The notes under the pieces were generated by a model. That model did not search any database, was not told the DNA's origin, and saw nothing but the letters and a program-made list of their open reading frames with translations. From assembly GCA_002490775.1 (NCBI GenBank), contig DKUR01000056.1, forward strand, positions 1 to 53,402: a stretch of 53,402 bases of DNA, read 5' to 3'. Below are positions 45,085 through 53,402 of this stretch, piece by piece; positions within the stretch are counted from its first letter, which is position 1; each line of letters starts with the position of its first letter. This DNA comes from Lachnospiraceae bacterium UBA7199. Its GTDB lineage: Bacteria > Bacillota > Clostridia > Lachnospirales > Lachnospiraceae. A program made the translations under genes and the position numbers.

Positions 45085-46464
45085 ATGGGAAGAATTGTTA
45101 AGATAAGCAACCTAAAAAAGACGCTGCGGTATTTAAAGAAAAATGGGATATGCAGGGCATATTATGCCATGAAAGAAAGGGTGCAGGAAGAAAAAGAGGA
45201 TGACTATGCTTATGTGGCGCCGGATGCGCTTGAGCTTAAAAGGCAGATAGAGGAAGGAAATAAGTTTTCTGTCAGGTTCAGCATTCTTGTGCCTGCTTTT
45301 GAGACAAAAGAAGAATATCTGCGGAACATGCTTGATTCTGTTTTATCTCAAACATATGGCAATTTTGAATTGATCATAGCTGATGCATCTGCTACAGATC
45401 AGGTGGAAAATGTCATAAAAGGGTATTCGGATAAAAGGATCATGTACAGGAAACTTAAGCTGAATGCAGGTATTTCGGCCAATACAAATCAGGCGCTAAT
45501 GTATGCCACTGGGGATTATGCTGCATTACTTGATCATGACGATATACTCACGCCGGATGCTCTCTTTGAAATGGCGGCCTGTATTGATAAATATGAGAAA
45601 AAAGACATACAATTGCAGATGTTGTATTCAGATGAGGATAAATGTGACGAAACACAATCACACTATTATGAGGTGAACAAAAAGCCTGACTTTAACCTGG
45701 ATCTGATTTTGTCCAATAATTATATCTGCCATTTCCTGGTAATGAAACGTCAACTGATGCAGGAGCTGACTTTCCGAAGTGTATGTGACGGGGCCCAGGA
45801 CTATGATCTGGTATTGCGGGCGGTGAATGTAATGCTTGGAAAAGACAGGCTGCGGACAAGTAAAGTGGAGCTGCCGGTGGCACATGTAGGAAAAGTTTTG
45901 TATCACTGGAGATGTCATGAAAAGTCCACGGCAGAAAATCCGGCCAGCAAGCAATATGCATATGATGCAGGAAAACGGGCATTAGAAGATTTTCTGCGTG
46001 CCAGAGGCTGGAAGGGGATCGTATCTGACTTAAGACATCTTGGCTTTTATAGAATAGAGTACCAGCCAGATCTCTTGTCTAACAGACCGGATACAGCAGT
46101 GGTAGGGGGAAAATTGATTAGCAAAAATAAAATAACGGGTGGTATATATAATGCCGACGGAGAGCCTCTTTATCAAGGGATTCACAAAGAATTCAGCGGC
46201 TATATGCATCGTGCAGTCTTACAGCAGGAAGCAGAGCTGGTGGACGTGCGCTGCATGAAGGTTTCCCATCCTGCGGAAGCAGTTTTGGAGGAATTGATCG
46301 GGCTGCCCTATCTGCCGCATCCGGGAAACGGACGTTTTGACTGGCGCGACAGTTTAAACAGTGAAGTGGATTATCTTGATTTAAGCCGCAGATTTTGTGA
46401 GCGGATCAGGCAGTTGGGATACAGGATTGTATGGGATCCGGATATGATGGAAAAGGTTGATTGA
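45085..46464 (+). CDS. GT2 glycosyltransferase with truncated second domain
   Basis: A 459-aa protein. Residues about 63-320 are a full GT2 domain (FSILVPAFET, LLDHDDIL near 150, and a CDGAQDYDLVLRA acceptor helix). From about residue 335 the sequence (VVGGKLISKN, EFSGYMHRAV) resembles only the second half of another GT2 domain, without the nucleotide-binding part. The frame is open upstream to 44962, but that part covers the stem-loop and repeat; GGGGAG four bases before the ATG at 45085 favours this start. It overlaps the next GT gene's upstream region closely. Confidence 0.82.
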   Translation: MGRIVKISNLKKTLRYLKKNGICRAYYAMKERVQEEKEDDYAYVAPDALELKRQIEEGNKFSVRFSILVPAFETKEEYLRNMLDSVLSQTYGNFELIIADASATDQVENVIKGYSDKRIMYRKLKLNAGISANTNQALMYATGDYAALLDHDDILTPDALFEMAACIDKYEKKDIQLQMLYSDEDKCDETQSHYYEVNKKPDFNLDLILSNNYICHFLVMKRQLMQELTFRSVCDGAQDYDLVLRAVNVMLGKDRLRTSKVELPVAHVGKVLYHWRCHEKSTAENPASKQYAYDAGKRALEDFLRARGWKGIVSDLRHLGFYRIEYQPDLLSNRPDTAVVGGKLISKNKITGGIYNADGEPLYQGIHKEFSGYMHRAVLQQEAELVDVRCMKVSHPAEAVLEELIGLPYLPHPGNGRFDWRDSLNSEVDYLDLSRRFCERIRQLGYRIVWDPDMMEKVD

Positions 46465-46468
46465 TATT

Positions 46469-47437
46469 ATGGCAAGAACTACAGTGGTAATACCTAATTA
46501 TCAGGGAATTAAATACATTGAAGCTTGTCTGGCCTCTCTCTATCAGGGAACAGTGATTCCAGACGTGATTTTGGTGGACAATAACTCAGGGGATGGCAGC
46601 CTTTTTTTGGTCAAAGAAAAGTTTCCCCAAGTTCAGGTAATAGAATTTACATGTAATACCGGATTCTGCAAAGCTGTTAATGCGGGGATCAAGGCGGCAA
46701 AAACTGAATTTGTGCTTCTTTTAAATAATGATACAGTGGTGGATCAGAATATGGTGAAGGAGCTTGAGGCTTCACTTGACAGACATCCAAAAGCATTTTC
46801 TTCCGGTGCAAAAATGATCAGTCTCTATGACCAAAATAAATTAGATGGGGCAGGAGATTTTTATTGTGCCCTTGGCTGGGGATTTTCCAGGGGAAAGGAT
46901 AAGCCGGCAGATGCTTTCAGCCATCCTGCAAGGACCTTTTCCGCCTGTGCAGGTGCCGCAATCTACAGACGGGAAATTTTTGAAAAAATTGGATATTTTG
47001 ATGAAAATCACTATGCTTATCTGGAAGATATGGATATTGGGTATCGTGCCAATATTTATGGTTATCATAATAGATACGAGCCGGAAGCAAAGGTGTTTCA
47101 TGCGGGAAGCGCCGCCAGCGGTTCCAGATATAATGTGTTTAAAGTAAATCAGTCAGCCAGAAATAATGTATATTTGATTTATAAAAACATGCCCTTTTTA
47201 CAGATTTTAATAAATCTGCCATTTTTGGCCATTGGCTTTGGGATTAAATACATGTTTTTTTCCAGAAAAGGAATGGGCGGCGATTATCACAGGGCTTTCA
47301 AAGACGGGCTTGCCCTTTGTAAAACAATTGAGGCAAGAAATAATAAGGTGAAATTTTCTCTAAAGAATTTGAAAAACTATTTTTGGATACAAATACAATT
47401 GTGGTTTAACATGGTAAGACGAATATGTGACTTTTAA
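46469..47437 (+). CDS. GT2 glycosyltransferase, rhamnosyltransferase-like (WbbL type)
   Basis: A 322-aa enzyme with TTVVIPNYQG, LVDNNSGDGS, LLNNDTVV (metal motif) and an AYLEDMDIGYR acceptor motif, the pattern of WbbL/RfbF-like rhamnosyltransferases. A hydrophobic segment near residue 240 may associate with the membrane. The frame is open to a TTG at 46457, which overlaps the previous gene; the ATG at 46469 starts the family sequence just as well, with AAAGG 12 bases upstream. The choice is not certain. Confidence 0.83.
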   Translation: MARTTVVIPNYQGIKYIEACLASLYQGTVIPDVILVDNNSGDGSLFLVKEKFPQVQVIEFTCNTGFCKAVNAGIKAAKTEFVLLLNNDTVVDQNMVKELEASLDRHPKAFSSGAKMISLYDQNKLDGAGDFYCALGWGFSRGKDKPADAFSHPARTFSACAGAAIYRREIFEKIGYFDENHYAYLEDMDIGYRANIYGYHNRYEPEAKVFHAGSAASGSRYNVFKVNQSARNNVYLIYKNMPFLQILINLPFLAIGFGIKYMFFSRKGMGGDYHRAFKDGLALCKTIEARNNKVKFSLKNLKNYFWIQIQLWFNMVRRICDF

Positions 47438-47447
47438 GTTAATGTTA

Positions 47448-47476
47448 TTGTACTTTTTGTAATAATATTGTAAAAT
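47448..47476 (+). promoter_or_regulatory. putative promoter for the priming transferase gene
   Basis: TTGTAC (47448-47453) and TAAAAT (47471-47476) are separated by 17 bases. It is in the 61-base gap before the sugar-phosphate transferase gene. The gap is otherwise AT-rich. Confidence 0.45.
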
Positions 47477-47498
47477 ATTTGCAAGAAGGTAGCAGGAT

Positions 47499-48908
47499 AT
47501 GATCAAGGACAATCAAAAGTATTTTAATAGACTGCACTTGCTGATAGATGCTGTTGTAGTGGCAATCTCTTATTTGTTTGCATGGTATTTGAAGTTTTGT
47601 ACGATTCTTGCAGATACGGAGCCTGGTGCAGGTGCGCTTGATATGGGGACCTATTTTGGATTCCTCTATTTTCTTGTGCCTGAATATATCATATTATACT
47701 ACTTTTTCCATTTGTACGCACCGAAGCGGGCCACCAGACGTAAATATGAGATTTCCGGTATTTTAAAAGCAAATACCGTGGGAATTGTTATTTTCATTGT
47801 GTTCCTTTATATGATCAAGCAGCCGGATTTCTCCCGTACTATGATGGGGCTGTTTTATGTGATCAATATTGCATTTACCACCATCTGTCGGACCATGATA
47901 CGGAATATGCTGCTGTATTTCAGGAAAAAGGGATATAACCTGAAATATATCCTTTTGGTAGGATACTCAAGGTCGGCTGAAGAATATATTACCAGAATCA
48001 ATGCAAATCCCCAGTGGGGTTATGTGGTTCGGGGAATCTTAGATGACCGGATTCCCAGTGGAACGCTCTATAAGGGAGTAAAGGTAGTTGGCAGAATCGA
48101 AAACATCAGATATATTCTTCCCGAGAACAAGCTGGATGAGATTGCGATTACCCTGGCGCTTAAGGATTACGATCACCTGGAGGCGATTGTTGATCTATGT
48201 GAAAAATCAGGCGTTCATACGAAATTTATTCCTGACTATAATTCTCTGGTGCCCAGCCATCCTTATACAGAGGATTTGATGGGGCTGCCAGTGATCAATA
48301 TCCGGTATGTACCTCTTACCAATACATTAAATTGGATTTTAAAGCGGGCGGTGGACATCTTAGGCGCTGCCGCAGGAATTATAATATCTTCACCCATTAT
48401 GCTGCTTGCAGCGCTGGCAGTGCGGCTTACAAGCCGGGGACCGGTGATTTTTAAGCAGGAAAGAGTAGGACTTCACAATAAAACCTTTAAAATGTATAAG
48501 TTCCGGACGATGGCAATGCAGAAGCCTTCCGCAGAGCAAAAAGCATGGACAGTGAAGGATGATCCGAGAGTTACCAAAGTTGGAAAAATTTTAAGACGGA
48601 CCAGTCTGGACGAGCTTCCCCAATTATTTAATATTTTGGCAGGGGAAATGTCACTGGTAGGGCCAAGGCCGGAGCGCCCCCAGTTTGTGGAACAGTTTAA
48701 GGAGGAAATTCCCCGTTATATGATAAAGCATCAGGTGAGGCCGGGACTTACAGGATGGGCGCAGATCAATGGCTATAGAGGAGATACCTCCATTCGAAAA
48801 AGAATTGAATATGATTTGTTTTATATTGAAAACTGGACCATGTCAATGGATTTTAAAATTATGTTTCTCACCATATTTAAGGGCTTTGTTAATAAAAATG
48901 CTTATTAA
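47499..48908 (+). CDS. undecaprenyl-phosphate sugar phosphotransferase (priming enzyme, WcaJ/WbaP-like)
   Basis: A 469-aa protein with four N-terminal helices, a CoA-binding-like middle domain (ILLVGYSRSAEEYI at about residue 150) and a C-terminal bacterial sugar transferase domain. The latter has KRAVDILGAA, KMYKFRTM, the catalytic DELPQL and SLVGPRPE motifs, and PGLTGWAQI. It transfers a sugar-1-phosphate, often glucose- or galactose-1-phosphate, from a UDP-sugar to undecaprenyl phosphate. This would begin synthesis of at least one of the polymers encoded here. The exact sugar cannot be read from sequence. Confidence 0.93.
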   Translation: MIKDNQKYFNRLHLLIDAVVVAISYLFAWYLKFCTILADTEPGAGALDMGTYFGFLYFLVPEYIILYYFFHLYAPKRATRRKYEISGILKANTVGIVIFIVFLYMIKQPDFSRTMMGLFYVINIAFTTICRTMIRNMLLYFRKKGYNLKYILLVGYSRSAEEYITRINANPQWGYVVRGILDDRIPSGTLYKGVKVVGRIENIRYILPENKLDEIAITLALKDYDHLEAIVDLCEKSGVHTKFIPDYNSLVPSHPYTEDLMGLPVINIRYVPLTNTLNWILKRAVDILGAAAGIIISSPIMLLAALAVRLTSRGPVIFKQERVGLHNKTFKMYKFRTMAMQKPSAEQKAWTVKDDPRVTKVGKILRRTSLDELPQLFNILAGEMSLVGPRPERPQFVEQFKEEIPRYMIKHQVRPGLTGWAQINGYRGDTSIRKRIEYDLFYIENWTMSMDFKIMFLTIFKGFVNKNAY

Positions 48909-48942
48909 CGGATACACTACATTTATTAAGGTTCCATAAAAA

Positions 48943-48987
48943 ATGCGGCGGAGGGCTTGCCTAATAGGTTGTTTTGTGCGAAAATAA
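48943..48987 (+). CDS. possible 14-residue leader ORF
   Basis: An ATG at 48943 opens a 14-codon frame (MRRRACLIGCFVRK) ending at TAA 48985-48987, in the 190-base gap before the LCP gene. It has three arginines in a row near its start. No strong ribosome site precedes it (only AAGG about 10 bases upstream). Likely chance, but recorded because a second short frame with the same first two codons follows. Confidence 0.15.
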   Translation: MRRRACLIGCFVRK

Positions 48988-49049
48988 TGTCTTGTGAGAA
49001 CTCACAGAGGATAAAGCCCTGCAGTTTTAACATGAAGGTGAGGCATAAA

Positions 49050-49082
49050 ATGCGGCATCCGTTGTTTATCGAAGTAAATTAA
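49050..49082 (+). CDS. possible 10-residue leader peptide before the LCP gene
   Basis: An ATG at 49050 has a strong ribosome site (AAGGTGAGG, 49035-49043) and reads MRHPLFIEVN before TAA at 49080-49082. The stop merges with the AGGGAG that serves the LCP gene. This arrangement fits translational coupling or control by a short upstream frame. Confidence 0.3.
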   Translation: MRHPLFIEVN

Positions 49083-49098
49083 GGGAGAGATGATAACT

Positions 49099-50241
49099 AT
49101 GGCAACAAAAAAACCTGTTAAGAAAAAACCGGTAAAACACGAGGAACCCGTAAGAAAAAAGAAGAAAAAAGTTCCTGCTTCCGCAAGGGAAAAAGCAAGG
49201 AAAAAACGAACCAAAATATTCCTTTTTATTATAGAAATATTTATTTTGATTATTATGGGGGTAGTTCTTTACGGTGTCCTTAAAGTGGAAAAGGTGGGCA
49301 AGGTTGATCTTCCAGAAGAAGAAATTGTAATTAACCCTGAGGTGGAAGAAAAAATTGAGACCACTATGAGGGGATACCGGAATATTGCACTGTTTGGCGT
49401 GGACTCCACAACGGGAGCGCTTACCAAGAATACGCGAAGTGATACCATTATGATTGCATCCATTAATCTGGATACCGGCGAGTGCAGGCTGGTCAGCGTA
49501 TACCGTGATACTTATTTGAATTTAAGTAATGATTCCTATAATAAATGTAATGCAGCATATGCAAAGGGCGGCCCTATGCAGGCAATTAATATGCTGAATA
49601 TGAATCTGGATTTGAATATTACTGACTTTGTGACAGTAGGGTTTGCCGGATTAAGTGATACCATTGATGCATTAGGCGGTGTTATGATTGATGTAGACGA
49701 GGCAGAGCTAAAGCATATCAACAACTACCAGATCTGTATGGCAGAGGATCTAAAGAGAAGCTATACACCGGTTACTAGCACCGGATATCAGTTATTAGAT
49801 GGTCTTCAGGCAACCGCATACTGCCGGATCCGTTATACAGCAGGAGATGATTTTAAGCGTGCGGAACGTCAGAGAGAAGTGCTGATGGCCATTGCAGACA
49901 AAGCAAAAACCGCATCACCTTCCACGCTGAATTCTGTGGCAAATGCGATTTTTGATAAAGAAGAAATTTATACATCATTGGATGTAACAGAAATCATTGA
50001 GCTGCTTGGTGAGATTACCAAGTACGAAATTGTAGATCAGGCAGGATTCCCTGAGGACAGCATGCGTGCTACAGGAACCATTGGTTCAAAGGGAAGCTGC
50101 GTTGTACCAGTTTCTTTAGCTGATAATGTACAGTGGCTGCATGAATTCCTCTTTAAGGATGAAGCTTATACGCCATCTGATGCAGTATTAGAGTACAGTG
50201 AAAAGGTAAAATCTGATACAAGCGGATATATTAACAAATAA
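49099..50241 (+). CDS. LytR-CpsA-Psr (LCP) family wall-polymer ligase
   Basis: A 380-aa protein with a highly basic cytoplasmic N-terminus (residues 2-38: many KK and RKK pairs), one helix at about 39-60, and an outer LCP domain. The LCP signatures are ALFGVDS, RSDTIM, VYRDTYL, and RIRYTAGDDFKRAERQ with the conserved arginines. LCP enzymes move undecaprenyl-linked glycopolymers onto peptidoglycan muramic acid. It follows the polymer genes and precedes a terminator. The ATG at 49090 is in frame but lies only two bases after the AGGGAG, so 49099 is preferred. Confidence 0.92.
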   Translation: MATKKPVKKKPVKHEEPVRKKKKKVPASAREKARKKRTKIFLFIIEIFILIIMGVVLYGVLKVEKVGKVDLPEEEIVINPEVEEKIETTMRGYRNIALFGVDSTTGALTKNTRSDTIMIASINLDTGECRLVSVYRDTYLNLSNDSYNKCNAAYAKGGPMQAINMLNMNLDLNITDFVTVGFAGLSDTIDALGGVMIDVDEAELKHINNYQICMAEDLKRSYTPVTSTGYQLLDGLQATAYCRIRYTAGDDFKRAERQREVLMAIADKAKTASPSTLNSVANAIFDKEEIYTSLDVTEIIELLGEITKYEIVDQAGFPEDSMRATGTIGSKGSCVVPVSLADNVQWLHEFLFKDEAYTPSDAVLEYSEKVKSDTSGYINK

Positions 50242-50268
50242 GATTTGATATTTGGTATCATAGAGGAT

Positions 50269-50299
50269 AAAGGGCCAGCGTATAAAGCTGGCTCTTTTA
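50269..50299 (+). terminator. rho-independent terminator
   Basis: Stem AAAGGGCCAGC (50269-50279) / GCTGGCTCTTT (50287-50297), one G-U pair, a 7-base loop and a short T-run. It ends the LCP transcript 28 bases past its stop. Confidence 0.85.
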
Positions 50300-50346
50300 A
50301 CATAAGGATACAGGCAGGGCCTGTCGTCCGTTGCTTGGAGAAACAA

Positions 50347-51276
50347 ATGTTTGAAGTAGATGTGATTATTCCGGTTTACAGGCCGGCAGAAAAGTTTATA
50401 CAGCTTTTGGACCAGTTGGAAAAACAGAGTATTCCAATTCAAAATATTATTTTGATTAACACGGAAAAGAAATATTTTGACCGGCTGACCGAGGAAACGG
50501 ATTTTTGGGGAAAATATGACAATGTGCTGATAAAGCATATTACAAAAGAAGAATTTAATCATGGGAAAACCAGAAATTATGGAGTATCCTTGTCAAAAGC
50601 CCCTTATTTTATCATGATGACAGATGATGCGTTGCCTGTGGATAAAGAGCTGGTAAAAGAACTTCTTCAGCCTTTTGAAGATAAAGAAGTGGGTATGAGC
50701 TATGCAAGACAGCTTCCGGGGAAGGATAGTGATTCAATTGAAAGCTATACCCGTTTGTTTAATTACCCGGCTGAATCCTTGATGAAATCAAGAGAAGATT
50801 TAGGCCATATGGGAATCAAGACATTTTTTGCATCGGATGTGTGTGCGGCATATAGGAGAGAAACCTTTGACCGGCTGGGCGGATTCATTGATCATGCAAT
50901 TTTTAATGAGGATATGATCTATGCAAGGCGGCTGATTGATGCCGGATATAAGATTTTTTATGCAGCAGAAGCCAAAGTGGAACATTCTCACAAATATAAT
51001 GGAAGAGGACAGTTCAAAAGAAATTTCGACATGGGGGTATCCCATGCAGATCATCCGGAGGTGTTTTCGGGACTATCCACAGAGTCAGAAGGGATTCGTC
51101 TGGTGAAAAAAACCTGTGCCCATTTAAGCAAAATAGGAAAGCCTTATCTGATCATAAAGCTTTTTTGGTTAAGCGGCTGCAAGTATTTGGGGTATTTTTT
51201 TGGAAAAAGATATCGATGTCTTCCAAAGAAAATAGTCAGGTTTTTTTCAATGAATAGAAATTATTGGGATAAATAA
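50347..51276 (+). CDS. GT2 glycosyltransferase, rhamnosyltransferase-like
   Basis: A 309-aa enzyme with VDVIIPVYRP, LINTEKKYF, EEFNHGKTRNYG, MMTDDALP (metal motif) and IFNEDMIYARRL. The FNHGxxRN element is typical of the rhamnosyltransferase-like group of GT2. The frame extends upstream through the terminator, so the ATG at 50347, with GGAG six bases before it, is the start. It stands apart from the main GT set after a terminator, so it may act on another polymer or have its own promoter. Confidence 0.85.
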   Translation: MFEVDVIIPVYRPAEKFIQLLDQLEKQSIPIQNIILINTEKKYFDRLTEETDFWGKYDNVLIKHITKEEFNHGKTRNYGVSLSKAPYFIMMTDDALPVDKELVKELLQPFEDKEVGMSYARQLPGKDSDSIESYTRLFNYPAESLMKSREDLGHMGIKTFFASDVCAAYRRETFDRLGGFIDHAIFNEDMIYARRLIDAGYKIFYAAEAKVEHSHKYNGRGQFKRNFDMGVSHADHPEVFSGLSTESEGIRLVKKTCAHLSKIGKPYLIIKLFWLSGCKYLGYFFGKRYRCLPKKIVRFFSMNRNYWDK

Positions 51277-51402
51277 CAAAATCAACAAATTTTTATCACA
51301 AATTATACACAATTCACAGATATACTTAATTATAGTAAATGACATAACAAATTCAGGGAGAAATCATTTTTATGTATGTTAGGAAAGGAACAGGTGATTG
51401 TG

Positions 51403-52767
51403 ATGTATGAAAATACTTATTATTATGAAAACAACAGCAACTATGGAAGTTCAGGCCCGGAGAATAATGAAAAGCCGGGCAAAAAGCCGAAAAACAGTTC
51501 AGGCTTTGGAAAGAAAATTATGATAGGGATCTGTTGTGGACTCAGCTTCGGCATTTTTGCCGGACTTGGCTTTCAGGCGGTAACTACAGCAACAGACCTG
51601 ATGAAAGATAAGATGGAAATTACACAGGAGAAAGAGTACGGCGGGGCAATTGAGGAAGCAGCAGAAGGTGCGGAAAACACAGGCCAGGTGAAAGAAGAAC
51701 TAAAGAGCACTACAGAGCTGTCAGGAAGCCAGTTGCTAACAACTACAGTCACAGATGTATCAGAGGTGGTAAAGACAGTTATGCCGGCTGTAGTTTCCGT
51801 AAATAATAAGTATGTGGAAAAACTGTCGTTCTTTGGGCAGGAATACAGCCAGGAAGCGATAGGTTCCGGTTCCGGTATTATAGCAGGAAAAAATGATACA
51901 GAATTACTTGTAGTTACCAATTATCATGTGATTGAATCCGCAGAGGAGCTTACGGTTCAATTTGCAGATGGAGAGCTGGTACAGGCACAGGTAAAAGGCA
52001 GTGATGCAGATAAGGATCTGGCAGTGATCGTAGTGCCTTTAAGTGAAATTGAAAGTGAGACATTGGATGCAATTGCAATTGCAAAGCTGGGAAGTTCAGA
52101 TGACCTTACGGTAGGGGAACCGGTAATTGCAATTGGCAATGCTTTAGGCTATGGGCAGGCAGTTACCACGGGAGTGGTCAGTGCTCTTAACAGGGCGATT
52201 GCATCTTCTACAGAGGTTGCTTTTCAGGGGCAGGATAAGGAAATCAATACCTTTATCCAGACAGATGCGGCAATTAATCCTGGTAATTCAGGGGGACCAC
52301 TTCTTAACATTCGTGGTGAAGTAATCGGTATTAATTCAAATAAGATTGCTGTTTCGTCCGTGGAAGGCATGGGATATGCAATTCCTATTTCAGATGTACA
52401 TGAAATCATTGAGGATTTAATGAACAAACAGACACGCCTTAAAGTGGCAGAGGATAAGCAGGGATATCTTGGGATCACAGGTGTAGATGTGGTAGCGGAA
52501 TATGTAGAGCTTTATGATGCACCGGAGGGAGTTTATGTTTCATCGGTAATGGAAGGAACAGGTGCAGATGAAGCAGGACTTGTCAGAGGCGATATTATTA
52601 CAGCCATTAATGGAGAAAAGATTTCTTCAATGGATGAGCTTAAAGAAGAACTCAGCTATTATGAAGCAGGAACAACCATAGAGGTGACGATCATGCAGGG
52701 AAGCCCCACCGGATATCAGGCAAAAACTGTGGAAATTAAACTGGGACGTCAAAGCAGAACACGATAA
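51403..52767 (+). CDS. htrA: HtrA/DegP-like trypsin-type serine protease with PDZ domain
   Basis: A 454-aa membrane-anchored protease. A Tyr/Asn/Gly-rich cytoplasmic start is followed by a helix at about 40-60, a protease domain and a C-terminal PDZ domain (about 345-440, GYLGITGV at its start). The catalytic triad is His175 (TNYHV), Asp205 (DKDLAV) and Ser296 (GNSGGP). HtrA degrades misfolded exported proteins and helps with surface stress. I chose the ATG at 51403, whose AGGTGA lies five bases upstream and whose MYENTYYY start is like other clostridial HtrA proteins; an ATG at 51376 is also in frame. Confidence 0.93.
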   Translation: MYENTYYYENNSNYGSSGPENNEKPGKKPKNSSGFGKKIMIGICCGLSFGIFAGLGFQAVTTATDLMKDKMEITQEKEYGGAIEEAAEGAENTGQVKEELKSTTELSGSQLLTTTVTDVSEVVKTVMPAVVSVNNKYVEKLSFFGQEYSQEAIGSGSGIIAGKNDTELLVVTNYHVIESAEELTVQFADGELVQAQVKGSDADKDLAVIVVPLSEIESETLDAIAIAKLGSSDDLTVGEPVIAIGNALGYGQAVTTGVVSALNRAIASSTEVAFQGQDKEINTFIQTDAAINPGNSGGPLLNIRGEVIGINSNKIAVSSVEGMGYAIPISDVHEIIEDLMNKQTRLKVAEDKQGYLGITGVDVVAEYVELYDAPEGVYVSSVMEGTGADEAGLVRGDIITAINGEKISSMDELKEELSYYEAGTTIEVTIMQGSPTGYQAKTVEIKLGRQSRTR

Positions 52768-52847
52768 AATAGTATGGATTTTTGGCATTCTTTTGCCCAC
52801 TCATTCATAAAATTAGTAAAAAGATACTATAAATTTATGGTGGCTGA

Positions 52848-53288
52848 ATGAAGGGTAAAGGCTTGCGTCTTGTAAAATATGGTTTGTGCATTCTTGGAAT
52901 GATGGTATTTTTCTTTCTTCCAGGGTGCGCAAAGGAGGAAAAAAATCCGCTTGAAAAGATAAAGGATCTGGAGTTTACGGTTCTGGCGGAGGATAACATT
53001 CCAGAGGAACTCAAAACGATCATTGATGAAAAAAAGGAAAATACTTTTAAGGTCACATATCAGGACAATGGATTTTTATATATCTGCATTGGTTATGGGG
53101 AGCAGGTAAGCGGCGGATACAGTATTACAGTCAATGATCTTTATTTGACGGACAATGCTGTTTATGTAGATACCACATTGCTAGGACCAGATCCGGCTGA
53201 AAGCGCGGGAATTAAAAAGAATACGCCATCTTATCCCTATATTGTCCTTAAGACAGAGTTTGTGGATAAACCAGTGATATTTAACTGA
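52848..53288 (+). CDS. PrcB-like lipoprotein
   Basis: A 146-aa secreted protein with a lipobox LPGC (Cys26 or near it). The C-terminal half has YICIGYGEQVSGGYSI, the signature strand of PrcB, a protease-complex protein that in treponemes is linked to a PrtP-type protease. Here it lies 80 bases after htrA, so an inhibitor or partner role at the outer face is plausible but unproven. GGTGG shortly upstream is the likely ribosome site. A terminator follows. Confidence 0.75.
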   Translation: MKGKGLRLVKYGLCILGMMVFFFLPGCAKEEKNPLEKIKDLEFTVLAEDNIPEELKTIIDEKKENTFKVTYQDNGFLYICIGYGEQVSGGYSITVNDLYLTDNAVYVDTTLLGPDPAESAGIKKNTPSYPYIVLKTEFVDKPVIFN

Positions 53289-53317
53289 AAGATAACAGAA
53301 AATGGAAAAGTGATTTG

Positions 53318-53360
53318 CCCCGAATGGCTGTATATAGGCTGTTCGGGGTATTTGTTTAAG
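53318..53360 (+). terminator. rho-independent terminator
   Basis: Stem CCCCGAA (53318-53324) / TTCGGGG (53342-53348) with a 17-base loop, then TATTTGTTT. It follows the PrcB-like gene by 30 bases. Confidence 0.75.
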
Positions 53361-53402
53361 GGGGAAGAATTAAGTGGGAATGTCAATAACTTTTGAAAAT
53401 GT

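Noticed and set aside
31818..48908. Gram-negative O-antigen locus
   Set aside because: Gene names recall O-antigen loci, but an LCP ligase, a GH25 enzyme, lipoboxes and Gram-positive ribosome sites are present, and no lipid A genes are seen.
51293..51326. Promoter upstream of htrA (TTATCA and TATACT)
   Set aside because: The spacing is 22 bases and the region is AT-rich; a promoter is likely here but cannot be placed.

Overview
The window looks like a chromosomal segment of a low-GC Gram-positive Clostridia, most likely Lachnospiraceae; the genus cannot be fixed from the sequence. Support comes from strong AGGAGG-type ribosome binding sites, lipoproteins with lipoboxes, a LytR-CpsA-Psr (LCP) wall-polymer ligase, a membrane-anchored GH25 muramidase, and no lipid A or outer-membrane genes. 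Nearly all of the 53 kb is one large locus for building, decorating, exporting and anchoring cell-surface polysaccharide. I see no tRNA, rRNA, CRISPR array, transposase or phage gene, and no gene-free stretch longer than 300 bases.

Layout. (1) 1-8.3 kb: an SGNH lipoprotein, then four large polytopic GT-C-like membrane proteins with a small two-helix protein among them. (2) 8.3-20.8 kb, plus strand: an FAD oxidoreductase with a cysteine cluster, two GT2 enzymes (one of the polyprenyl-phosphate-sugar synthase type), a DegT aminotransferase, an acyl module (FkbH-like protein, acyl carrier protein, antisense VOC protein, MBOAT), a flippase, a polymerase/ligase-like membrane protein and a radical SAM/SPASM protein. 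(3) 20.9-28.4 kb: an antisense FAD oxidoreductase, a GT-C/DUF6077-like protein split over two genes, a second MBOAT with its SGNH-like partner, and an antisense SGNH-fold protein whose nucleophile serine is replaced. (4) 28.5-31.8 kb: a small antisense zinc-ribbon protein and an 845-aa GH25 enzyme with an extraordinary Asp/Glu/Tyr tail. (5) 31.8-48.9 kb: rfbB-rfbA-rfbC (no rfbD), an ABC polysaccharide exporter (Wzm/Wzt with a carbohydrate-binding tail), a methyltransferase-kinase resembling the chain-capping enzyme WbdD, several multi-domain GT2 enzymes, a phosphoglucomutase and the priming sugar-phosphate transferase. (6) 49-53.4 kb: an LCP ligase, a rhamnosyltransferase-like GT2, an HtrA protease and a PrcB-like lipoprotein.

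How they may work together (inference). The phosphoglucomutase and rfbABC supply glucose-1-P and dTDP-sugars. The priming transferase starts chains on undecaprenyl phosphate and the GT2 enzymes extend them. One chain would be capped by the methyltransferase-kinase and exported by Wzm/Wzt; another would leave through the flippase and be polymerised outside. GT-C enzymes, MBOATs and SGNH proteins decorate the chains on the outer face, and the LCP protein attaches them to peptidoglycan. The most novel points are the WbdD-like capping logic in a Gram-positive, the FkbH/ACP/VOC/MBOAT acyl module, the D/E/Y-tailed muramidase, and a repeated leader element at the starts of two genes of the export cluster.
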